A stretch of 38,486 bases of DNA from Gammaproteobacteria bacterium (GCA_024709225.1 JANJXC010000055.1:1-38486); one strand, 5' to 3'. Positions 1 to 11,363 are shown, numbered from the stretch's first letter. Notes: generated by a model not told the origin, from the letters alone. Numbers and translations are program-made.

Positions 1-1
1 G

Positions 2-1132
2 GCCTACCGCATGCCGCGCGCCGAGCTGGAACAGGAGATCAAGCGGGTCGAGGACATGGGCGTGAAGATCCGCCTCAACTACCGCGTCGATGATGTGCTG
101 GGCGAGAAGACCGCCGGCAACTTCGATGCGGTGTTCGTCGCGGTGGGCGCGCACATCTCCAAGAAGATCGACATCCCGGCGCGCGATGCGCGCGGCATGA
201 TGGATGCGGTGTCCTTCCTGAAGAGCGTGGAGCAGGGCGAGAAGGTGCAGCTCGGCCGCCGCGTCGCCATCTACGGCGGCGGCAACACGGCGATGGACGC
301 CGCGCGCGTCGCCAAGCGCATGGGCGTGGACGAGGCGATGATCATCTACCGCCGTGACCGCGCCAACATGGCGGCCCACGACTTCGAGGCCGACGAGGCG
401 CTGGAAGAGGGCGTCAAGTTCAACTGGCTGCGCTCCATCAAGGAGATCGACGGCTCCACCATCGAGGTGGAGATCATGGAGCTGGACGACAAGGGCCGCC
501 CGCGTCCCACTGGCCGCTTCGAGAAGCTGGAGGCCGACTCGCTGATCCTCGCCGTGGGCCAGGAGACCGACACCGGCTTCCTCGGCCGCATCCCCGGCAT
601 CGAGTTCAAGGCCGACGGCACGGTGATCGTCAACGCCGCCATGATGACCGGTGCCGAGGGCATCTTCGCCGGCGGCGACATGGTGCCCTCCGAGCGTTCG
701 GTGACCATCGCCACCGGTCACGGCAAGAAGGCCGCACGCCACATCGACGCCTGGCTGCGCGGCGAGACCTATCGCCCGCATCCCAAGCACCCCATCGTCA
801 ATCATGAGGCCCTGCAGCTGTGGTACCGCACCCAGGCGCCGCAGGTGGAGCAGGCGCATCTGCCGCTGGCGCAGCGCCTCGGCGGTTTCGAGGAGATCCT
901 GCAGGGCATCAGCGAACACGACGCGGTGTACGAGGCCAAGCGCTGCCTGTCCTGCGGCAACTGCTTCGAGTGCGACGGCTGCTACGGCTCCTGTCCGGAA
1001 GACGCCATCATCAAGCTCGGTCCGGGCAAGAAGTACCGCTATGACTACGCCCGCTGCACCGGCTGTGGCACCTGTGCCGAACAGTGCCCGTGCCACGCCA
1101 TCGAGATGATTGCCGAGACGGCGGCACGCTGA
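2..1132 (+). CDS. GltD-like NAD(P)H/FAD oxidoreductase with C-terminal 2x[4Fe-4S] ferredoxin domain (5' partial)
   Basis: The reading frame is open from the window edge and the residues before the first ATG (AYR-MPRAELEQEI) match the internal 'PAYRLPR' segment of glutamate synthase small-subunit-like proteins, so the true start lies upstream and the ATG at 11 is internal. The visible part has the second dinucleotide-binding motif (YGGGNTAMDAAR, nt 271-306) and the C-terminal FAD motif (GIFAGGDMVPSERSV, nt 658-702). After it come two cysteine clusters (nt about 943-1110): CLSCGNCFECDGCYGSCP and CTGCGTCAEQCP, a PorD-like two-cluster ferredoxin. Family knowledge: such proteins pass electrons between NAD(P)H and ferredoxin-type carriers. 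The next gene encodes pyruvate:ferredoxin oxidoreductase, so it probably serves as that enzyme's electron partner in the cytoplasm. The natural electron acceptor and the direction of flow cannot be read from sequence. Confidence 0.85.
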   Translation, partial: AYRMPRAELEQEIKRVEDMGVKIRLNYRVDDVLGEKTAGNFDAVFVAVGAHISKKIDIPARDARGMMDAVSFLKSVEQGEKVQLGRRVAIYGGGNTAMDAARVAKRMGVDEAMIIYRRDRANMAAHDFEADEALEEGVKFNWLRSIKEIDGSTIEVEIMELDDKGRPRPTGRFEKLEADSLILAVGQETDTGFLGRIPGIEFKADGTVIVNAAMMTGAEGIFAGGDMVPSERSVTIATGHGKKAARHIDAWLRGETYRPHPKHPIVNHEALQLWYRTQAPQVEQAHLPLAQRLGGFEEILQGISEHDAVYEAKRCLSCGNCFECDGCYGSCPEDAIIKLGPGKKYRYDYARCTGCGTCAEQCPCHAIEMIAETAAR

Positions 1133-1164
1133 AATCCCTGCCTGTTGCATCGAAAAGGCATTGA

Positions 1165-1304
1165 GTCCGCAAATGAACGCAAATGGACGCAAATAAAGGC
1201 GAAGGATCCAGCCGTTAACCAGTCGCACCGCTCTACCCATCGGGTGTGTGGCGCACCTGCGTAACACCCTGAATATTTGCGTCCATTTGCGTTAATTTGC
1301 GGAC
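1165..1304. repeat. Inverted repeat A, iterated-arm type (arms 1165-1194 and 1275-1304)
   Basis: The 30-nt left arm is built from a 10-nt unit read as CGCAAATGAA, CGCAAATGGA, CGCAAAT. The right arm (1275-1304) is its reverse complement with 29 of 30 positions identical. The 80-nt spacer shows no gene. A further degenerate copy of the arm end (GCGGACTAAGG at 1299, GCGGACTGAGG at 1339) lies just downstream, about 15 nt before the nifJ start. The element is AT-richer than its surroundings and fills most of the gap between the GltD-like gene and nifJ. Function unknown. Confidence 0.85.
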
Positions 1305-1321
1305 TAAGGTTTTTAGGTTAA

Positions 1322-4941
<3,620 letters not shown>

Positions 4942-4943
4942 CA

Positions 4944-4969
4944 GGGAGGGGGCGCAAGCCCCCTTCTTC
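4944..4969 (+). terminator. Rho-independent terminator after nifJ
   Basis: Three bases after the nifJ stop, GGGGGC (4948-4953), a GCAA tetraloop and GCCCCC (4958-4963) form a tight hairpin followed by TTCTTC. Stem, tetraloop and T-rich tail are all present, so intrinsic termination is likely. Confidence 0.75.
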
Positions 4970-5129
4970 ATGGCGCTGCGAGCTTGGGCGATGGCGAGAT
5001 CGTGCTGATGTGGTTACGCGAAGGCTGAAAGATCTTTTGCCCTCCTGTCCTCCCGTGCCGTAGTGCTTTTCCGGCGCCGGGGGATGCTGCACAATGGCGC
5101 CGCATCCGCTGTCGCGAGAAGGTCATTTC

Positions 5130-5570
5130 ATGCGCACTATTCTGCCTTTTGTCATTTCGCTGTTCCTGCTCGGCTGTACCGCACAGGAAACCACGCAGCT
5201 GCGTGTCGAGCAGGCCTGGATTCCGGAGATCCCCCCCATGATCTCGGTGACGGCGGGATGGATGGTGATCCACAACGATGGCGCCACACCCAGATATCTG
5301 ATCGGCGCCTTCAGCCCCAATGCGGAAAGCATCGAGATCCATCAGTCGGTGGTGGTGAACGATATGGCGCGGATGGTGTTGCAGACGGAGCTGGAGATCC
5401 CGCCGCGTGGCAGCCTGGTGTTCAGCAACGAAACCGGCTACCACCTGATGTTGTACAAGAGTCGCGGCATGAGCGCGGGTGCGCTGATTCCGGTTACCCT
5501 CACCTTCAAGGACGGTTCGGCGCTGACGGCCGATTTCACCGTCCGCGACCGTCGCACGCTGGATCAGTAG
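5130..5570 (+). CDS. PCu(A)C-family periplasmic copper chaperone, predicted lipoprotein
   Basis: The 146-residue protein starts MRTILPFVISLFLLGC: a short hydrophobic signal ending in a lipobox with Cys16. The copper-site pattern of the PCu(A)C (DUF461) family is present: His71, Met82 eleven residues later, then His105 and Met107 in GYHLMLYKS. The family binds Cu(I) in the periplasm and hands it to the CuA site of cytochrome oxidase; that role is inferred here. I chose the start at 5130 because GAGAAGG lies 7 nt upstream and the signal peptide begins there; an earlier ATG at 5094 would bury it. The 3' end overlaps the convergent neighbour by 7 nt. No cytochrome oxidase genes are visible nearby, so the partner is unknown. 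Confidence 0.8.
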   Translation: MRTILPFVISLFLLGCTAQETTQLRVEQAWIPEIPPMISVTAGWMVIHNDGATPRYLIGAFSPNAESIEIHQSVVVNDMARMVLQTELEIPPRGSLVFSNETGYHLMLYKSRGMSAGALIPVTLTFKDGSALTADFTVRDRRTLDQ

Positions 5571-6055
5571 ATATCGTGCAAGCCGTGATATAGCCCCAGC
5601 ACCAGGCTGTCGCGGTTGGTCACATTTGCCTTTTCGATGCAGTAGCCGGGAATGGCTTCCAGGCTGAAGCGGCTGCTGCGGCGGATGTCGTCCGGAATAT
5701 GCGCCAGCATGACCTGGCGGAAGTGTTCGGTGTCGGCGTCCGGCACGAAGCGCGAGGCGGCATAGGTGTAGTGGTAGGTATCGTCGAAGATGGAAAAGTT
5801 GAAGCGGGCCACGGCCTCGACGGTGCCGCTATGGCTGTAGATGTGGGCCTTGCGCTCGAATTCGTCCGCCGGAATCCACAGCCCCACCGAGTAGTCCGTG
5901 CACTCCAGGCCATGGCGGGTGCGCATCATGTGCTCCCACAACGAAAAATACTCCAGCGCCACAAAGCGTACGCCCTGGCTGCCCTTGGGGCCGACCATAT
6001 GGCAGCGGATCAGCTTCTGGAAGTCGGCGCTGTCGCCGGTGGACTGCGGGGGCAT
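5564..6055 (-). CDS. Uncharacterised 163-residue cytoplasmic protein
   Basis: I do not recognise the family. The start at 6055 (MPPQSTGDSADF) is favoured over the longer frame because GGAAAGGAG sits just upstream of it. The protein has no signal peptide or membrane segment. It is mixed alpha/beta in character with many aromatics (EYFSLWEHM, DDTYHYTYAASRF) and ends LGLYHGLHDIY; two cysteines fall at separate places (CTDYS, YCIEK). It is convergent with the copper chaperone, overlapping its end by 7 nt, and diverges from the GspE-like gene with 125 nt between starts, so it may share a control region with that gene. Codon use looks like its neighbours. Function unknown. Confidence 0.65.
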   Translation of the reverse strand: MPPQSTGDSADFQKLIRCHMVGPKGSQGVRFVALEYFSLWEHMMRTRHGLECTDYSVGLWIPADEFERKAHIYSHSGTVEAVARFNFSIFDDTYHYTYAASRFVPDADTEHFRQVMLAHIPDDIRRSSRFSLEAIPGYCIEKANVTNRDSLVLGLYHGLHDIY

Positions 6056-6180
6056 CGGTATCTCCTTTCCTGATGGGGCCCGGACAAGAATACAAGAAAT
6101 CAACCGGCCGCGAGCGCGGGGTGGCGCGGGTAGGTCAGCTGCGCCATGATGATGGCATATTTCAGGCCGAGGTGTATGCC

Positions 6181-7830
6181 ATGAAGAATAGCCCGCTGGG
6201 TGAATTGCTGCTGGCGACGGGGCACGTCACGGTGGAGCAGCTGGAGGTGGCGCTGCACACCCAGAAGGCCCGCCCGGATTATCTCGGCGAGATCCTGGTG
6301 GGGCTGGATTTCGTTACCGCCGACGAGATCGCCCACGCCGTGGCGACACAGCACAGGCTGCCCTATGTCGACCTGGACTTTGCCGTGCCGCAGCGCAACG
6401 CCTTGCAGGCCATACCCAAGGACCTGGCGCTGGCGCATACCGTGTTGCCCCTCCGCCTCAAGCGCGGCGTGCTGACGGTGGTGACCCAAGACCCGGGCAA
6501 TGCCGGGCTGAAGGCCCAGCTGCGGGAGGCATCGGGGCGGCGCATCGCCTTTGCCGTCAGTGACCGAGCGCGGATTGCCCAGATGGTGGAACTGTATTAT
6601 TTCGAACTGGAAAATCCGCTCGAGCAGCGCATCGTCGCCCTCATTGATGAGGCGGCAGAGGGCGCGGACATCGATATCGAGCTGCTGCTCGAACTGCTGA
6701 TCCAGAACGCCATCAAGGATCGCGCCACCGATATCCATATCCGGCCGCAGGCCCTGGCATCCCATGTGTTCTATCGGGTGGACGGCGTGCTGCACCATTA
6801 CTTCGCCTTTCCCTCGCGCATCCACCGCAATATCGTTTCCCGCGCCAAGGTGCTGAGTGACCTCGACATCACGCGTCAGCGTGCGCCGCAGGACGGCGGC
6901 TTCGCCTTCAACTATTTGCGCGCCGGCTATGACATCCGCATTGCCGTCATCCCCACCTCCTTCGGCGAAAATATGGTGTTGCGCCTGTTGCCCAAGTCCG
7001 AGGCGCTGCACCGGCTGGAGCGTCTCGGCTTCGCCGATGCCCAGGCGGCGGTGCTGGAGCGCTGCCTGCGCAAGCAGTCCGGCATCATCCTGACGGTGGG
7101 GCCGAGCGGCAGCGGCAAGACCACCACGCTGTATTCCATGCTGCGGCGCAGCAACATCCTGCAGCGCAACGTGGTCACGGTGGAGGACCCCATCGAGTAT
7201 CAGCTGTCGCTGGTGCAGCAGACCGCCGTCAACGAGGCCGCCGGCTATACCTTTGCCGATTCGCTGCAGTATCTGGTGCGGCAGGACGCCGATATCATCC
7301 TGCTCGGCGAGGTGCGCAACCAGGAGACGGCGCTGGCGGTGGCGCGCAGCGCCCTGTCCGGCCACCTGATCCTGTCCACCATTACCGCCAACGATGCCCA
7401 GGGCGCCATTGCCCGCCTGCTGGATTTCGGCATCAAGTCCTACATGCTGTCGGCCACCCTGCTGGTGGTGGTGTATCAGCGCCTGGTGCGCCGCCTGTGC
7501 GACAACTGCAAGCGGCCGCTGCCCATGAGCCGGGACGAACTGGCGGCGCAGGGCTGGGGCGAGGCCGCTGGGGCGGAAGACTGCGTGACGGTGTACCAGG
7601 CGGCGGGCTGCGAACATTGCCGTCAGAGCGGCTATCGCGGACGCATTGCGGTGGCCGAGCTGCTGGAGGTGACCGATGAGGTGCGCGACCTGCTCGACCA
7701 GGGGCGGCTTGCGCTGGAGGGCGGCGGCCTGCCGCGCAGCCCGGGGGGCTGCTCCATCCGCGACGACGCGCAGGCCAAGCTGCTGCAGGGCGTGACCTCG
7801 CTGGAGGAGCTGCGCCGGGTGTTTGCCTAG
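6181..7830 (+). CDS. GspE/PilB-family secretion ATPase with N-terminal MshEN-like domain
   Basis: A 549-residue hexameric-type ATPase of the type II secretion/type IV pilus assembly family. The N-terminus has two 24-residue MshEN-type motifs (residues 5-28 and 34-57) separated by exactly five residues, the layout of the c-di-GMP-binding MshE N-domain. The usual leading Arg of each motif is Pro5 and Tyr34 here, so ligand binding is uncertain. The core has an Asp-rich box, Walker A GPSGSGKTT (about 307), Walker B DIILLGEVR (about 372), and a four-cysteine zinc motif CDNC...CEHC (about 441-480). No pilin, platform protein or secretin gene lies nearby, so it is an orphan in this window. The start at 6181 is chosen because MshEN homology begins there (GAGGT upstream); the frame is open further upstream. 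An FHA-adenylate cyclase follows 57 nt later and may be co-transcribed. Confidence 0.85.
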   Translation: MKNSPLGELLLATGHVTVEQLEVALHTQKARPDYLGEILVGLDFVTADEIAHAVATQHRLPYVDLDFAVPQRNALQAIPKDLALAHTVLPLRLKRGVLTVVTQDPGNAGLKAQLREASGRRIAFAVSDRARIAQMVELYYFELENPLEQRIVALIDEAAEGADIDIELLLELLIQNAIKDRATDIHIRPQALASHVFYRVDGVLHHYFAFPSRIHRNIVSRAKVLSDLDITRQRAPQDGGFAFNYLRAGYDIRIAVIPTSFGENMVLRLLPKSEALHRLERLGFADAQAAVLERCLRKQSGIILTVGPSGSGKTTTLYSMLRRSNILQRNVVTVEDPIEYQLSLVQQTAVNEAAGYTFADSLQYLVRQDADIILLGEVRNQETALAVARSALSGHLILSTITANDAQGAIARLLDFGIKSYMLSATLLVVVYQRLVRRLCDNCKRPLPMSRDELAAQGWGEAAGAEDCVTVYQAAGCEHCRQSGYRGRIAVAELLEVTDEVRDLLDQGRLALEGGGLPRSPGGCSIRDDAQAKLLQGVTSLEELRRVFA

Positions 7831-7887
7831 CGCCGGGCCGCGCGGTAAGGTGTCCGGCGTCGAGTACGGTAGCGGGAGAGTGCGGCC

Positions 7888-8805
7888 ATGTCCGCCTATC
7901 TGACCTATATGCAGGACCAGCAGCCGGAGCGGGTACCCTGCGGCAGCGCCCTGACCATCGGGCGCGACAAGAACAACAACATCGTCCTCACCGACCTGCT
8001 GGTATCGCGCAATCACGCCATGGTGCGCCGGCTCGGCAGCGGCGACTACTACGTCATCGACAGCGGCAGTTCCAACGGCACCTCGGTCAATGGCGGGCGG
8101 GTATCCTCGCCCACCCGCCTGCGCAACGGCGACCGCATCGCCATCGGCCTGACCGAGTTCGTTTTCGAGCAGGGGATCCAGCCGGCCCGCTTCAACGATT
8201 CCATTTCCTTTCAGCAGACCGTCATCTTCCATACGCCGGTGATCAAGGAGATTACGGTGCTGGTGGCCGACATCCGCAACTACACCGGACTGTCGGAGCA
8301 GGTGCCGATCCAGACCCTTTCGCGGCTGATGAGCAAGTGGTTCCAGGATGTCAGCGATATCATCGTGGACAGCGGCGGCACCATCGACAAGTTCATCGGC
8401 GACTGCGTATTTGTACGCTGGGACAACGACAAGGCGCAGGATAATGTGATGCGCGCCCTGCGCACGGCGTGGAAGATTGCCGAGACCACCGCCCGCCTCA
8501 AGCTCACCTTTCCCGAACTGCCGCGGCCGCTGCGCATCGGCGCCGGCATCAACACCGGCATGGCTTCCCTCGGCATCGGCGCGGACAATACCGCCCTGGG
8601 CGACGCCGTCAACACCGCCTTCCGCCTGGAGAGCGCCACCAAGGAGCTGGGCTGTGACATCGCCCTGAGCGAGAGTTCCTACCGCCACCTGCCCGAGCGC
8701 CACTGGGCCGGTGCCGAGCAGGTGCTGACGCTCAAGGGCAAGCAGGAGCAGGTGCGCCTGCTGTGTCTGGATTTTTCCCTGCTGGAACATATCCTGCAGG
8801 ACTAG
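7888..8805 (+). CDS. FHA domain-class III adenylate cyclase
   Basis: A 305-residue soluble protein. Residues about 20-95 form a forkhead-associated domain that should bind phosphothreonine: GRDKNNNI, SRNHAMV (Ser40, His43) and SGSSNGTSVNG. Residues about 122-290 form a class III nucleotide cyclase: metal-binding Asp128 (VADIRNYTGL) and Asp172 (GDCVFVRW), adenine-selecting Lys168, Thr235 at the second selectivity position, and transition-state Asn242 and Arg246 (VNTAFRLE). All catalytic residues are present and the Lys/Thr pair is that of class IIIb cyclases, so it should make cAMP. GGGAGAG lies upstream of the ATG. It follows the GspE-like gene by 57 nt. A consensus CRP site occurs at 22.08 kb in the same window. 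The phosphopeptide partner is unknown; no Ser/Thr kinase gene is visible here. Confidence 0.88.
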   Translation: MSAYLTYMQDQQPERVPCGSALTIGRDKNNNIVLTDLLVSRNHAMVRRLGSGDYYVIDSGSSNGTSVNGGRVSSPTRLRNGDRIAIGLTEFVFEQGIQPARFNDSISFQQTVIFHTPVIKEITVLVADIRNYTGLSEQVPIQTLSRLMSKWFQDVSDIIVDSGGTIDKFIGDCVFVRWDNDKAQDNVMRALRTAWKIAETTARLKLTFPELPRPLRIGAGINTGMASLGIGADNTALGDAVNTAFRLESATKELGCDIALSESSYRHLPERHWAGAEQVLTLKGKQEQVRLLCLDFSLLEHILQD

Positions 8806-9146
8806 CGCACATGAGCGGCCGGGGCGGAATGCGGATTGTCATTTACCCGCCGCGGCGGCCGGCGTTATACAAGAGGCCCTCTCACCTGTCGGGGCACGGC
8901 CATGTGTGGTTCCTTTCCCGTGTCGCCGGGATCGCGCGGCGACGGTCACGAGCCCGGGCCGCTCCTGCGGTTCATCGGCGGCGTGGCCTTGGTGGCAATA
9001 CGGTGTTTTTTCCTGCTGCTCCGCGCCTGGCGCCGTACCTGACCGACACGGCGGGTTCTAGCCACTTTTCTTTTCGGGTAACATGGCCGCACCTTTGTGC
9101 CATCGCCGGGTGATCCCGACCGGTGGCTGAGCCGGGGAACCTCATC
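8806..9146. other. 341-nt gap without a confident gene
   Basis: The gap lies between the cyclase gene and the Cys-rich small protein gene. It holds GC-rich inverted stretches and a T-rich patch (about 9062-9078). One short frame, ATG 8902 to stop 9042, would encode 46 residues ending in a hydrophobic stretch (FIGGVALVAI) followed by a basic tail, with GGGG seven bases before the ATG. It could be a small membrane protein, but nothing beyond that supports it. A promoter for the downstream three-gene run probably lies here; I cannot place it. Confidence 0.4.
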
Positions 9147-9560
9147 ATGGGCGACGACGCGGATTCTGGCCTGTTTGCCGGCCTGCAGGAGCTCAGCGCA
9201 GGCGCCTTTCCCAAGATTTGCCCCAACTGCGGCCGGACCTATGAAAATCTGGCGCAGTTTCTGGAGCTGACGGTGCCGAGCGGCCGCATGAGCGGGCTCA
9301 AGTCGGCGCTGGATGATGATGACCGGCCGGTGGTTGAACTCTTCCGCAACTGTGTGTGCGGTTCGACCTTGATGGATTTCTGCCGTTCACGTCGCGACGA
9401 GTCGGCCGATGGGTTGCGGCGGCGTGCTACCTTTAGCCGCATGCTGGACCGACTGGTACGGCGCGGCGTCAGCCGCGATGCGGCCCATGCCGAATTGCTC
9501 AAGCTGACACGTGGTGAGCACAGTGAACTGATCAATCGACTGCTGCGGGCGGACACTTAG
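9147..9560 (+). CDS. Small Cys-rich (zinc-ribbon-like) protein, unknown function
   Basis: A 137-residue protein with a CPNCG motif (Cys25, Cys28) and a CVCGS motif (Cys69, Cys71), plus Cys79. This is a plausible zinc ribbon with a long insertion between the two knuckles. The C-terminal half (RATFSRMLDRLVRRGVSRDAAHAELLKL) is helical and basic. There is no signal peptide. I chose ATG 9147, which has GGGGA upstream, over a GTG at 9123. The secreted-protein gene begins 14 nt after its stop, and the IMPase gene follows that with a 1-nt overlap, so the three are probably one transcript. A role in protein or nucleic-acid binding would be a guess. Confidence 0.65.
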   Translation: MGDDADSGLFAGLQELSAGAFPKICPNCGRTYENLAQFLELTVPSGRMSGLKSALDDDDRPVVELFRNCVCGSTLMDFCRSRRDESADGLRRRATFSRMLDRLVRRGVSRDAAHAELLKLTRGEHSELINRLLRADT

Positions 9561-9574
9561 AAACGGGTACAGGG

Positions 9575-10405
9575 ATGATGAAACACATAATTGCAGGTGT
9601 GGTGCTGCTGTTGAGCGGGGCGTTGCCGGCGTTGGCCGCACCGGATTACAACGGCAAGTGGTTCGGCGATGACGGCGCTACCTATTACGTGCGCCATACC
9701 GGCAACGAAATCTACTGGTTCAACGAGGGCGGCTCGCAGGAGCCGCGCCGCACGTCAGTGTTTCAGGGCCGGGTGCGTGACAAGCTGATCATCGGCAGCT
9801 GGGTCGACGTGCCCAAGGGCAGCGCGGCGGAGCGCGGCGAACTGCACATGGCCATCATCGAGAACGGCAATATCCTGGAGGTGACCCGCGTCACCGGCGG
9901 TTTTGCCGCCACCCGCATCACCCGGGCCGGTTACGTGGTGCCGCTGCCGCCGATGGAGGGTAAATGCCTCGATTTCACGCCGGAACGGCTCTCCGTCCGC
10001 CAGCTGGATGGCCGCTTCCAGATCATGCAGGATGACTGGTGGCTGTTCGATTTCGGCACGCGCGAGGTGGATGCCTACTCCGCCCTGAAGGTCATCCAGC
10101 AGTACGGCATGAACCAGTCCTGTTTCATCGGCGAGCCGCCGGCCTTCCGCTACCTGCTGGTCAGCGGGCGGGCACCGCTGGGACAGTGGTATGAGGAGGA
10201 GTGCATCCGCTTCCATCCCAGCACGGCGGCGCTGGTGCAGCGCGCTGGACGCTGGCTCATCGTCGATAACGATCTGACCTTGTACGACCTGGGCGAACGC
10301 GAGGCAGAGGCTCGCTCTGCGCTGGCTGTCATCCGCCAGCACCAGTTCACCCACGCCTGCTTCATCGGCCGCCCCAACGCCACCTTCGAATACCTGCGCC
10401 GTTGA
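9575..10405 (+). CDS. Secreted protein with a tandemly duplicated C-terminal domain
   Basis: 276 residues with a clear signal peptide (hydrophobic 5-20, cleavage after ALAA near 22). Residues 24-120 look like a small beta-rich domain (DYNGKWFGDDGATYYVRHTG). Two copies of a domain of about 66 residues follow, 131-196 and 210-275. Both have Cys at the first position (131, 210) and a second Cys 52 residues later in CFIG (183, 262), with shared landmarks FDFG/YDLG, SALKVIQQY/SALAVIRQH and FRYLL/FEYLR. The conserved spacing suggests one disulfide per copy in the periplasm or outside the cell. The family name and function are unknown to me. It is followed by the IMPase gene with stop and start overlapping. 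Confidence 0.7.
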   Translation: MMKHIIAGVVLLLSGALPALAAPDYNGKWFGDDGATYYVRHTGNEIYWFNEGGSQEPRRTSVFQGRVRDKLIIGSWVDVPKGSAAERGELHMAIIENGNILEVTRVTGGFAATRITRAGYVVPLPPMEGKCLDFTPERLSVRQLDGRFQIMQDDWWLFDFGTREVDAYSALKVIQQYGMNQSCFIGEPPAFRYLLVSGRAPLGQWYEEECIRFHPSTAALVQRAGRWLIVDNDLTLYDLGEREAEARSALAVIRQHQFTHACFIGRPNATFEYLRR

Positions 10406-11202
10406 TGCCGCCGGATCTGGAGCAGGTGCGCGCGGTGGTGCTGCCGGTGGCGCGGCAGGAACTGCTGCCGCGTTTTACCCGCATGGCCGCCATGCTGAAG
10501 AGTGATGGCAGCATCGTCACCGAGGCGGATCTCGCCTGTCAGCAGGCCCTGGCGGCCACTCTGGCGATGCATTGGCCGCAGATCCCGCTGTTGGGCGAGG
10601 AGATGGACGTCGGCGCGCAGCAGCGGCTGCTCGATGATGCCGATGACGGTCTGTGGTGCCTCGATCCGCTGGACGGCACCAGCAACTTCGCCGCCGGCAT
10701 TCCGTATTTCGCCGTGGCCCTGGCCTACATCCGGCGCGGCGAGGTGCAGCTCGGTCTGGTGTATGACCCGGTGCGCGACGAGTGCTACAGTGCCGCGCGC
10801 GGCCAGGGGGCCTGGCGCAACGACGTGCCGCTGCGTGCCCATGCCACCGGCCTGCCGCTGTCGCGCTGTGTGGCGATGGTCGATTTCAAACGCCTGTCCC
10901 CGGCACTTGCCACCCGGCTGGTGTGCGCGACGCCCTTCGCCTCACAACGCAACTTTGGTTCTTCGGCGCTGGACTGGTGCATGCTGGCCGCCGGTCGCGG
11001 ACATCTCTATCTGCATGGCCGGCAGAATCTGTGGGATTATGCCGCCGGCAGCCTGATCCTGGCCGAGGCGGGCGGTTGTGCCGCAACCCTGCAGGGTGAG
11101 CCGGTGTTGCGGGTGGGTCTGCAGCCGCGCTCGGTGGTGGCGACGCTGGACCCGGCCCTGTTCGGGCCGTGGCGCGAGTGGGTCGCCGCGGCGGGCGGTT
11201 GA
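10405..11202 (+). CDS. Inositol monophosphatase-family phosphatase
   Basis: A 265-residue Mg-dependent phosphatase of the IMPase/CysQ superfamily, cytoplasmic. Metal-site motifs are complete: SDGSIVTEADLA (about 32-43), GEEMD (Glu65-66), DPLDGTSNF (about 87-95) and the C-terminal WDYAAGSLILAEAGG (about 210-224). Substrate could be inositol-phosphate-like, 3'-phosphoadenosine 5'-phosphate or histidinol phosphate; the motifs do not decide. I chose ATG 10405, which overlaps the previous TGA by one base (TGATG), over the adjacent TTG. This is the last gene of the probable run starting at 9147. Confidence 0.85.
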   Translation: MPPDLEQVRAVVLPVARQELLPRFTRMAAMLKSDGSIVTEADLACQQALAATLAMHWPQIPLLGEEMDVGAQQRLLDDADDGLWCLDPLDGTSNFAAGIPYFAVALAYIRRGEVQLGLVYDPVRDECYSAARGQGAWRNDVPLRAHATGLPLSRCVAMVDFKRLSPALATRLVCATPFASQRNFGSSALDWCMLAAGRGHLYLHGRQNLWDYAAGSLILAEAGGCAATLQGEPVLRVGLQPRSVVATLDPALFGPWREWVAAAGG

Positions 11203-11218
11203 GAAGGCAGAATTCTTT

Positions 11219-11245
11219 GGCTGGATGGGCGCTGCGCATCCAGCC
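11219..11245. repeat. Extragenic palindrome with GGCGCTGCG loop
   Basis: GGCTGGATG (11219-11227) and CATCCAGCC (11237-11245) pair perfectly over 9 bp around a 9-nt loop GGCGCTGCG. It lies 17 nt after the IMPase stop with no T run, so it is more like a REP-type palindrome than a classical terminator. The palindrome at 20338-20362 has a similar loop. Confidence 0.65.
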
Positions 11246-11252
11246 GGATCAG

Positions 11253-11363
11253 AGATACAAGTGGCAAGATACAAGTGAATGAACTCGCTGCGCTCGTAGC
11301 GGTTTGTATTCAAAGGCCGTGCGCGCAGCGCACACGTCCACTTGTATCTTGCCACTTGTATCT
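11253..11363. repeat. Inverted repeat B, iterated-arm type (arms 11253-11277 and 11339-11363)
   Basis: The two 25-nt arms are exact reverse complements. Each arm is itself two copies of a unit (AGATACAAGTGGCA then AGATACAAGTG). The 61-nt spacer contains a second small hairpin, GTGCGC-GCA-GCGCAC (11319-11333). The right arm ends 18 nt before the MarC-family start codon. Together with the palindrome at 11219 it fills the intergenic region almost completely. Confidence 0.85.

Noticed and set aside
1165-1304. Possible CRISPR or phage attachment site
   Set aside because: The repeats are inverted and the spacer is single; there is no regular direct-repeat array and no integrase or tRNA nearby.
6100-8790. 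896-codon open frame on the minus strand, opposite the ATPase and cyclase genes
   Set aside because: It is the antisense shadow of two well-supported plus-strand genes in GC-rich DNA; the translation is low-complexity and has no recognisable motif.
8902-9042. 46-residue frame with a hydrophobic stretch in the 8806-9146 gap
   Set aside because: Only a modest ribosome-binding site and no homology I can see; kept as a note in the gap entry, not called as a gene.
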